Of a stretch of 35,580 nt of DNA, positions 25,046 through 31,497 are shown piece by piece. This DNA is from an uncultured Candidatus Melainabacteria bacterium (GTDB taxonomy: Bacteria > Cyanobacteriota > Vampirovibrionia > Gastranaerophilales > Gastranaerophilaceae). Every line of letters starts with the position of its first letter. Within the stretch, counting starts at the first letter, position 1. The position numbers and the translations under genes were made by a program. Below the pieces are notes generated by a model. It had not been told where the DNA came from. It was given only the letters and a program-made list of their open reading frames with translations, and ran no database searches. The stretch is taken from contig CAKUUG010000015.1 in assembly GCA_934692665.1 (NCBI GenBank), positions 1 to 35,580 of the forward strand, in the 5' to 3' direction.

Positions 25046-25987
25046 TTAAAACAATTTAATTTGATTTGCTTCTGTTAAAAATGATTTTTGTTTGCTCTGT
25101 TGAATTTCATCTGTTGGTTTCAAATTGCCTAAAATCATTAAGTCATTCGGATTGTGTTTTTTAAAATTTTCTTTTGCGATTTTTGGATTTTGGTTTGCAT
25201 AACAATATTTGCATCCATTCGGGCATGTGTCATAATCTCCGATATTTCTATTTTCTATACAACGACACCCGAGTCTACTAGGTGAATTTCGACTTTTTTT
25301 AAATGTGATATTATTTGCCCTGCCTAAAATATCGGATGTAATACAGCCTGATTGCAAAATTCCATATTGTTCATAATTTTCAATCATTGCACAAGTTTGA
25401 ATTTTCATATCATATTTTTTTGCAATAAAACCAATATTTTTCGCAATTTCTTCTTTGTCTTTTTCTGTTAAGAGAATAATTTCGGGCATATTCGTTTTTA
25501 ATTTTTTGTACATTTCAACAAAACTAAAAACACATCTATCAATATATGGCGAAAGTTTTTTTGTCATATAGTCAAAAGTTTCATAATGGAAGCTTTTTGT
25601 ATATTTTTCTGTCAAAAGAATTGGATCATATCGCCAAGCTATTCTTTGTTTTCCAACAATTTTTGATAACTTGATTAAAGTTTCTATGCTTTCTTTTATA
25701 GATGGGACATTTGGCTCAATGTCTTTACCGTAGGCTGTTATTGTATAGAAAAAATAAGTATTAAATTTATCGGTAATTTCCGACAACCTATCTAAAATTG
25801 GTTCATAATTTTTTGAACAAAACACAACACAATCAAGAACTTTTGGATCAAGTTCATACCTTGTCACTTTGTTTGGAAACATTGGGTTTCTTGAATATAC
25901 AAACCCCTCCTCAAACCTCTTCAAAAGCCAAGTAGGATAATATTGTACCGTATCTGTTCTCGAGCCTGTATTGATTATCATATTCAT
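25046..25987 (-). CDS. DUF1848 family protein with C-terminal Cys cluster
   Basis: 313 residues from the ATG at 25987; an equally good ATG two codons later (25981) is possible. The family signature is clear: 'NTGSRTDTVQYYPTWLLKRF', 'FVYSRNPMFPNKVTRYELDP', 'FYTITAYGKDIEPNVPSIKE' and 'RIAWRYDPILLTEKYT'. Near the C-terminus is 'GCRCIENRNIGDYDTCPNGC' followed by KYCYAN, a C-x-C plus C-x3-C-x2-C arrangement that looks like an Fe-S site related to radical SAM-type clusters. The biochemical role of the family is unknown. It is a single-gene unit behind a TATAAT box. Confidence 0.88.
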   Translation of the reverse strand: MNMIINTGSRTDTVQYYPTWLLKRFEEGFVYSRNPMFPNKVTRYELDPKVLDCVVFCSKNYEPILDRLSEITDKFNTYFFYTITAYGKDIEPNVPSIKESIETLIKLSKIVGKQRIAWRYDPILLTEKYTKSFHYETFDYMTKKLSPYIDRCVFSFVEMYKKLKTNMPEIILLTEKDKEEIAKNIGFIAKKYDMKIQTCAMIENYEQYGILQSGCITSDILGRANNITFKKSRNSPSRLGCRCIENRNIGDYDTCPNGCKYCYANQNPKIAKENFKKHNPNDLMILGNLKPTDEIQQSKQKSFLTEANQIKLF

Positions 25988-25995
25988 TAACCCTT

Positions 25996-26001
25996 ATTAT
26001 A
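25996..26001 (-). promoter_or_regulatory. -10 box of the DUF1848 gene
   Basis: Perfect TATAAT on the minus strand ending 8 bases before the first ATG and 14 before the second, with AAGGG between. A possible -35 is TTAACA (26026-26021) at a long 19-base spacing. Confidence 0.5.
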
Positions 26002-26108
26002 GCTTACCACAATTTGGTGCTGTTAAATCTAAAATATTTTGACCTCAATATCTCTTATGTTATGAATTTGATAAAAATTATGATAAAATCTTCTCAAAAG
26101 AGGTATAT

Positions 26109-26519
26109 ATGAATAAATTAAAAAGATTTTTTGCCGATAACTACAATATCTTATCTTTATATTTGTTTATTGCTTTATTTTACACAGTATTTTCCGGAAA
26201 TGACTTAGGATTATATTACAATGAAAGTTCATTTAGCTTGTATTTGTTTATCTGGGCTTTATTTATTTATATGATTTGGTCATTAATAAAACAATACAAA
26301 AAAGACAATAAAAGCATCTGGATTCTGATTTACGGACTTTTTGCTTTAATATACAACCCAATGAAAACCAACATTCACTACAGTTATTCAATCATTACTT
26401 TAGAAACAATTATCATGATTGCAACAATGGTAATTATTATTAGAAAATTAATTTTCAATAAAAAAATACTATCTTTTATTTTCAATAAAAAAACATACTC
26501 CAATTTCTTTAAAAAATAA
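26109..26519 (+). CDS. Small four-helix integral membrane protein
   Basis: 136 residues with hydrophobic segments at about 13-29, 43-61, 71-85 and 92-113, and a Lys-rich C-terminal tail. The 'YGLFALIYNPMKTNIHYSYS' segment resembles small membrane families in which an 'A-h-h-x-N-P' motif precedes the last helix (for example DUF6804), but this is only a resemblance. An extended -10 (TGATAAAAT, box at 26084-26089) and a good AGAGGT Shine-Dalgarno precede the ATG, so this is a leadered gene. Function unknown. Confidence 0.7.
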   Translation: MNKLKRFFADNYNILSLYLFIALFYTVFSGNDLGLYYNESSFSLYLFIWALFIYMIWSLIKQYKKDNKSIWILIYGLFALIYNPMKTNIHYSYSIITLETIIMIATMVIIIRKLIFNKKILSFIFNKKTYSNFFKK

Positions 26520-26640
26520 TCAAAACCCCTTACCCCATCTTGAATCAACATACAAACAACGAACTTCCTCTTTAGCAGCAAAAAAGGCTGTTTTAATTTT
26601 TGTCTATGTAATGTTATAGTGGCTATTTAAATAAATAATA

Positions 26641-26666
26641 AAAAAGCTCCTTATAAGGAGCTTTTT
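26641..26666 (-). terminator. Palindromic terminator after tRNA-Leu
   Basis: A perfect 26-base palindrome (AAAAAGCTCCTTA and its complement) begins 4 bases past the tRNA CCA end. It has an 11-bp stem, tight TATA loop, and T-rich ends on both strands, so it may also stop transcription from the plus-strand membrane protein gene. Confidence 0.8.
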
Positions 26667-26669
26667 AAA

Positions 26670-26753
26670 TGGTGGGCCCGGAGAGACTCGAACTCTCACA
26701 CCGAAGGCGCTAGATCCTAAATCTAGTGCGTCTACCAATTTCGCCACAGGCCC
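26670..26753 (-). tRNA. tRNA-Leu (anticodon UAG)
   Basis: Reading the minus strand from 26753: acceptor GGGCCTG, D arm with GGCGAAATTGGTAGACGC, anticodon stem CTAGA/TCTAG around the loop TTTAGGA (anticodon TAG), a short variable arm GCGCCTTCGGTGT, T arm GAGAGTTCGAGTCTCTC, acceptor CGGGCCC, discriminator A and an encoded CCA (26672-26670). The long class II variable arm and A73 fit leucine. It reads CUA and related CUN codons. Confidence 0.95.
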
Positions 26754-26780
26754 AATTGTTATTATTTAATTTTCAAATTT
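26743..26780. repeat. Direct repeat copy 1: tRNA-Leu 5' end plus upstream flank
   Basis: 38 bases starting GCCACAGGCCCAATTGTTAT. The first 11 are the 5' end of the tRNA gene (seen on the plus strand). It is repeated 118 bases further on. Confidence 0.85.
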
Positions 26781-26790
26781 CATCTAAGTA

Positions 26791-26867
26791 CTGTGGCGAA
26801 GAAATCGCTTCGCTTATTCCCTCTCCCCGAAAGATAATCAATCTTTCTCGTCGGCAGAGTGCCACAG
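26791..26867. repeat. Small hairpin-rich element with 7-bp terminal inverted repeats
   Basis: Begins CTGTGGC (26791-26797) and ends GCCACAG (26861-26867). Inside are two further hairpins: GCGAAG/CTTCGC (about 26796-26813) and GAAAGAT/ATCTTTC (26829-26847). Much more GC-rich than its surroundings. It looks like a REP or MITE-like unit or the remains of a rearranged structured RNA gene; there is only one copy in the window. Confidence 0.5.
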
Positions 26868-26897
26868 GCCCAATTGTTAATATTTAATTTCAAATTT
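26861..26897. repeat. Direct repeat copy 2 of the tRNA-Leu 5' flank
   Basis: 37 bases nearly identical to 26743-26780, with one T-to-A change and one T missing. Only the first 11 bases of the tRNA are present, so this is not a second tRNA gene. Confidence 0.85.
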
Positions 26898-26905
26898 TTT
26901 ATAAA

Positions 26906-26927
26906 AGCTGCACCATTTGGTACAGCT
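26906..26927 (-). terminator. Probable terminator after the glycosyltransferase operon
   Basis: A 9-bp imperfect stem (AGCTGcACC / GGTACAGCT, one mismatch) with an ATTT loop, followed on the minus strand by TTTTA. It lies about 35 bases past the stop of the 26962 gene. Confidence 0.5.
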
Positions 26928-26961
26928 CTATATTACTATAAGAAAAAGTTGCAGTCAAGAA

Positions 26962-27705
26962 CTAAATATTTCGACACCAGTATTTGTCGAGCCATTTTGT
27001 TGGTTTTACGTATCTGAAGCCACCTTTTCCCATAAAGCCGTTGTAAGCTTGTTCAGGTGTTGGGCGACCGTGGAATATTATAATTTTTGCTTCTTTTGGG
27101 TCTTTTGGTTCTTTAAAGAAATTCAAAGGAAAAGGTTGTAGGCAATTTCTTTTAAAACTAACACACCAAGATTTGTCCCAATAGTGCAAAATTCCTTTGT
27201 TGTGCATCATGTGAGACAAAAATGCTTGCTCGTTTTTGTATCTTTTTCTAATATCTTTTCCTTCTTTATAGAAGTTTTCTATTATGTCTTTGTGCTGTTT
27301 AACATTAAACTTAAACACTGACGAATTTCCAATAATATCTTCCGGAAAATCCCAATCTTTGATTATGTAAAATTCACCTTCTTTTTGAAAGAAACAGTCG
27401 ATATTATCTCTAATTACTATATCCAAATCTAAAAATAGAGCTTCGCCTTCCAAATCAGCAAGTTTATCTGTAAACAATCCCAATTTTTTCCATGCTTTTT
27501 CAGGCAAACCTTCATCGTTTAACTCAGGCAAAGGACGAACTTCGATATTTTCATTCAAGCCCTCAGCTTTATCTGTAAAACAAACAAAACGATGAGGAAG
27601 GGTGAGATTTTTTTCAACCATGTTATACAAACTATTTACATAGTTTGCACCGAATTTATCGCCCCATTTGATACATATTACATTTCTTTTAGATTTATCT
27701 TCCAT
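26962..27705 (-). CDS. Glycosyltransferase (GT-A fold, DxD motif)
   Basis: 247 residues, no membrane helix. It starts 'VICIKWGDKFGANYVNSLYN', has 'LPHRFVCFTDKAEGL', then the metal-binding DxD in 'ALFLDLDIVIRDNIDCFFQK' (Asp93, Asp95), 'GNSSVFKFN', 'YKNEQAFLSHMMHN' and 'IIIFHGRPTPEQAYNGFMGK'. This order (nucleotide-sugar strand, D-x-D, N-S-S/G-x-h-x-F, E-Q-x-F, h-h-x-F-H-G-x-P) is shared by GT8-like and related bacterial transferases. Donor and acceptor cannot be told; surface polysaccharide work is likely. It follows lysS by 8 bases with AGGAG before the ATG. Confidence 0.8.
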   Translation of the reverse strand: MEDKSKRNVICIKWGDKFGANYVNSLYNMVEKNLTLPHRFVCFTDKAEGLNENIEVRPLPELNDEGLPEKAWKKLGLFTDKLADLEGEALFLDLDIVIRDNIDCFFQKEGEFYIIKDWDFPEDIIGNSSVFKFNVKQHKDIIENFYKEGKDIRKRYKNEQAFLSHMMHNKGILHYWDKSWCVSFKRNCLQPFPLNFFKEPKDPKEAKIIIFHGRPTPEQAYNGFMGKGGFRYVKPTKWLDKYWCRNI

Positions 27706-27713
27706 GTTTGCTC

Positions 27714-29216
27714 CTATTTGCCAATTTGACGCATTGTAGGGAATGCAATTACATCACGAATAGAAGGAGAGTTTGTAAGCAACATTACCAGTCTATCTAT
27801 TCCCATACCCATACCACCTGTCGGAGGCATTCCGTATTCAAGTGCATTTATAAAGTCTTCATCAATTTCCATCGCTTCTTCATCACCATTAGCTTTAGCA
27901 AGGGCTTGAGCTTCAAAACGATGACGCTGGTCAATAGGGTCAGACAACTCAGAAAACGCATTTGCGATTTCCCAGCCATTTACACGGGTTTCGAAACGTT
28001 CAGTTAATCTGTCATTATCTCTATGAACTTTTGCCAAAGGAGAAATTTCACGAGGATAATCAATAATATGACATGGTTGAATCAATGATGGCTCGATTTT
28101 TTCTTCAAAAACCGCTTCAACAACTTGTCCCCAGTTAGAATTTTCGTCAACATGGACATTTATTGATTTTGCCAGTTCTATTGCATCTTTTGCTGTATAA
28201 ACTTCTAGAAAATCCACGCCTGTTGCTTCTTTGATTGAACCTAGCATTGTTTTTCTATCCCAAGGAGGGGTGAGGTCGATTTCATGCTCGCCGTATTGGA
28301 TTTTTGTTGTACCGAGTACTTCCTGTGCAACGTATGCTACCATATTTTCAGTCAAAGTCATCATATCATTATAATCAGCATACGCTTGGTATAATTCAAT
28401 CATAGTGAATTCCGGATTGTGACGAGTGTCTATACCTTCATTTCTGAAACATTTTCCAATTTCAAATACTCTTTCTGAAACACCGCCTACAATCAATCTT
28501 TTCAAATACAATTCAAGAGCAATTCTCAAAGTCAAATCCATCTCAAGAGCGTTGTGATGAGTGAAGAATGGACGAGCATTTGCACCTGATGCTGTTGTTT
28601 GAAGAGTTGGAGTTTCAACCTCCATAAAACCATCTCGTGCCAAAAATTCACGAATTTTTTGAATAATCAAACTGCGTTTTTTAAACGTATCACGAACTTC
28701 CGGATTTACTATCATATCAAGATATCTTTGGCGATAGCGGACTTCAACATCAGTCAAACCGTGAAATTTTTCAGGCAAAGGAAGAAGTGATTTTGACAAC
28801 AGTTTTAAATCTGTTGTTTTAATAGACAATTCACCTCTGGGTGTGCGTCTGATTGTTCCTGTAAAGCCAACAATATCACCGACATCAATCAGTTTTAATA
28901 ATTTCATTTTTTCTTCAGGCAAGTTTGACTTGTGAGAAAAAACTTGGATTTTTCCTGTTGAATCCATCAAATCAATAAACATGCCTGTATTTCTAATCGC
29001 CATAACACGACCAGCAACAGAGTATACGTCTTCTGTTTCCATTCCGTTTTCCAGATTTTCGTATTTTGTTTGAAGGGTTTTTGCGTTAGCTGTTTTATCA
29101 AATGTATATGGATATGGATTTACACCCATATCTATCAAATCTGTCAATTTTTGAATTCTGTTTTCACGAATACTGGATGAAGTACTTGTGTTAACATTTT
29201 CAGTTTTTTCAAGCAT
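27714..29216 (-). CDS. lysS: Lysyl-tRNA synthetase, class II
   Basis: 500 residues. The OB-fold anticodon-binding domain is N-terminal (about 60-170, 'SVAGRVMAIRNTGMFIDLMD'). Class II motif 1 is around 'KRSLIIQKIREFLARDGFME', motif 2 is 'VFEIGKCFRNEGIDTRHNPE' and motif 3 is 'GMPPTGGMGMGIDRLVMLLT' near the C-terminus. The enzyme charges tRNA-Lys. Length is normal. AAGGAG precedes the ATG. It sits between a phosphohexomutase and a glycosyltransferase at gaps of 12 and 8 bases, so it is likely cotranscribed with them. Confidence 0.97.
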   Translation of the reverse strand: MLEKTENVNTSTSSSIRENRIQKLTDLIDMGVNPYPYTFDKTANAKTLQTKYENLENGMETEDVYSVAGRVMAIRNTGMFIDLMDSTGKIQVFSHKSNLPEEKMKLLKLIDVGDIVGFTGTIRRTPRGELSIKTTDLKLLSKSLLPLPEKFHGLTDVEVRYRQRYLDMIVNPEVRDTFKKRSLIIQKIREFLARDGFMEVETPTLQTTASGANARPFFTHHNALEMDLTLRIALELYLKRLIVGGVSERVFEIGKCFRNEGIDTRHNPEFTMIELYQAYADYNDMMTLTENMVAYVAQEVLGTTKIQYGEHEIDLTPPWDRKTMLGSIKEATGVDFLEVYTAKDAIELAKSINVHVDENSNWGQVVEAVFEEKIEPSLIQPCHIIDYPREISPLAKVHRDNDRLTERFETRVNGWEIANAFSELSDPIDQRHRFEAQALAKANGDEEAMEIDEDFINALEYGMPPTGGMGMGIDRLVMLLTNSPSIRDVIAFPTMRQIGK

Positions 29217-29228
29217 TATATTCTCCTT

Positions 29229-31448
29229 TTAAAAAAAATTATAGTTTGGAATCTGAAATTCTCTCTTGTCTTCATCTTTTAATGAAAATTCAGAATAAAT
29301 TTCAAAAGATTTTTCTTTTGATTTTTCGACATATTCAGGACTAAGGTATTTTTTATATGTATCATTTAAGTCACCGGAATAATTTCCCAAAATGTCAGCA
29401 TATTTTATTAATGTTTCTTTGTTAGAACCACCGGCATAAGCCTTTGTTTTTGCATCGGTTCCGGATGGTCTTATTTCAACAAACTTATCTTCAAATTGAA
29501 GATATGTACCATCACCCACAAATAACACATCGTGCAAATTGTCAAAACTCAAATCAGCAAATATTGAAGATAAGATTTCTTTTATATTTTCTAAAGTGAT
29601 TTTATTTTCGTATTTTGCAATCGCCAACGCCAAATAGAATAAATCATTCTTTGTTCTTTGTTTTTCACCTTCAACTTTTGCTAATTTCAATTTTGAAATA
29701 TCAGGTTCTGATTCGTTATAATAAGCGATATCCACACGAACATCATTTCTTGCAATTATATTATTTTCGCTGTAAATTTTGTCCAAATGTTCAACAAGCG
29801 TTGTATTTATAGAAGAAATTAATGCAGAAGCTACAATAATCGCTTCGGTTGCGGATTTTTCTCTCATTGCAAGAGCAACTCTACCGTTTAATGATTTAAT
29901 AGGTTCAATTGCCCCAATAATCATTCCGCCTGATTCTTCTCCACCAAAAATCATTCGAGGGTCAGAACCAAGTTCGATTTTTTCATTAAATACATCATAA
30001 ATTGTTATATTTTTTACATTTTTTTCATATTGAGCTTCTATTTTTTTAACCGCACCGGCAATCTCTTTAAAACCGACAGGGGTATTGATTACTTTTATGC
30101 CTTTGCTTTTTGCCCATTCATTCCACGCTCTGGATGATGCCGTTGTTTTTACCATGAAATATTGGCAATTTTCATTTTTATCCAACGTTTTATACCAATA
30201 ATCCATAATCATCAAAAATGCTTGGTTTGCGGAAAAAATACAAAGAATTCTATCTTTGTCTAATTCAACATAATCTACTCCGGCTTTTATTATTGCTTCT
30301 TTTTTGTCAGAAGAAACAATTTGGACTACATTCAATCTGTCGTGGTCAGGGTCTGTAATTAATACTACTGTGTTTATGGGGTAGTCTTTTAATTTTTCAC
30401 CATAATTTAGAGATTCTACAACAGGGAAGTATTCTTTTCCATTTTTTTTGCCCAAAACCGTAACATCTAGCGACCAGTCGTAAAAAACATCGTTTCCATT
30501 TTTGTCTTTTTTGATATCTTTTCCGATTGAATGGAAAAATGGGTCTTCTTCTGTATTTAGCCAAACAAAATTATTGTCTATGTCTAATTTTTTAAGAATT
30601 TTAGATAAAGTATTGTACGCACAACCGCCAACAGAATCAATAACAATTTTGTTTTTGAAATTTTTTATTGTTGAAATATTCTTTTTGTTTGCAACTCCGT
30701 TTTGCAAATATTCCGTATACAAATCAATACCGTTGTTTAATTTTTCCATTGTTACTTCATCAATATGACTATCATTTGAAGAAGAAAATTCTATTTTGTA
30801 AAAACCATTTTTTTCAACTTCGTTTAATATTTGCTCAATTTTGTTTACAAATTCTATGCTTTCATTTGGCAAAAACTGTGAACCTTGGTTGTTCAAGTCT
30901 TTTGTTGCATTTTTTACAGATATACCATGAGAAGAAGTTATGTATTCTGCTCCAACCAAATCAAGTTTAAATGCTAAAAACGAAGCAAGCCAAATAGGAA
31001 TAGTTTGGCGATTAACAGGCACAAGGGTTCTAATACCCAAAGAAGCCTGAATTCTTGCAATTATATCTAAATAAGTTTTTGAATTATAGCGAACTTCACA
31101 TCCAACAAGTTTAACCAAATTTTGGTTTGGATATTTTTCTTTCAAAACAAGTGCTTTTGCTAAAGTTGCAAGCGTGATTCCTATTGTGTTAATAGGAAAA
31201 CGAGTATCAAACGGGTATAGAATATTTTGTGGCCCTCTGATACCTGCAGTCGATACAAGTGCTTCTTTTTTGTATCCTGCAAACCAAGATTTTAAATTTA
31301 ATTTTTCAACAAGCTCTTTTGTTAATGTAAAAGTAAAGCTGTCTTTATTATCATAATCAAAAATTTTGTCTTGTTTTATTTCGTCAGGAGTGTTTTGTTC
31401 AACACTCTTTTTTAGCATGTCTTCTAAATTACAAACTGTCATTGTCAT
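29229..31448 (-). CDS. Alpha-D-phosphohexomutase family enzyme, long form
   Basis: 739 residues, against 450-580 for usual phosphoglucomutases and phosphomannomutases. The four active-site parts are present in order: catalytic Ser loop 'EYITSSHGISVKNATKDLNN' (Ser about 173, usually T-A-S-H-N-P), Mg loop DPDHDR (about 366-371, usually D-G-D-x-D-R), sugar loop GGEESGG (about 500-506), and phosphate loop 'VEIRPSGTDAKTKAYAGG' (about 655). It interconverts hexose 1- and 6-phosphates; the substrate is not certain. Extra length is spread between domains and in the C-terminus. The ATG at 31448 follows an AGAGAG-type weak Shine-Dalgarno; a second ATG is two codons later. Confidence 0.85.
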   Translation of the reverse strand: MTMTVCNLEDMLKKSVEQNTPDEIKQDKIFDYDNKDSFTFTLTKELVEKLNLKSWFAGYKKEALVSTAGIRGPQNILYPFDTRFPINTIGITLATLAKALVLKEKYPNQNLVKLVGCEVRYNSKTYLDIIARIQASLGIRTLVPVNRQTIPIWLASFLAFKLDLVGAEYITSSHGISVKNATKDLNNQGSQFLPNESIEFVNKIEQILNEVEKNGFYKIEFSSSNDSHIDEVTMEKLNNGIDLYTEYLQNGVANKKNISTIKNFKNKIVIDSVGGCAYNTLSKILKKLDIDNNFVWLNTEEDPFFHSIGKDIKKDKNGNDVFYDWSLDVTVLGKKNGKEYFPVVESLNYGEKLKDYPINTVVLITDPDHDRLNVVQIVSSDKKEAIIKAGVDYVELDKDRILCIFSANQAFLMIMDYWYKTLDKNENCQYFMVKTTASSRAWNEWAKSKGIKVINTPVGFKEIAGAVKKIEAQYEKNVKNITIYDVFNEKIELGSDPRMIFGGEESGGMIIGAIEPIKSLNGRVALAMREKSATEAIIVASALISSINTTLVEHLDKIYSENNIIARNDVRVDIAYYNESEPDISKLKLAKVEGEKQRTKNDLFYLALAIAKYENKITLENIKEILSSIFADLSFDNLHDVLFVGDGTYLQFEDKFVEIRPSGTDAKTKAYAGGSNKETLIKYADILGNYSGDLNDTYKKYLSPEYVEKSKEKSFEIYSEFSLKDEDKREFQIPNYNFF

Positions 31449-31497
31449 ATTTTCACTCTCTTCTTAATACCGTATTTAAATTCTAACACAAAAAAAC

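Noticed and set aside
26384..26581. Minus-strand 65-codon frame over the small membrane protein
   Set aside because: Antisense to a better-supported gene with promoter and ribosome site; its Ile-rich run is a shadow of the opposite strand.
26791..26867. Integrase attachment site or CRISPR-like repeat
   Set aside because: There is no integrase or cas gene in the window and only two copies of one flank. The duplicated part is the tRNA 5' end, not the usual 3' end.
26861..26960. Second tRNA-Leu gene
   Set aside because: Only the first 11 tRNA bases are repeated; no anticodon or T arm can be folded from what follows.
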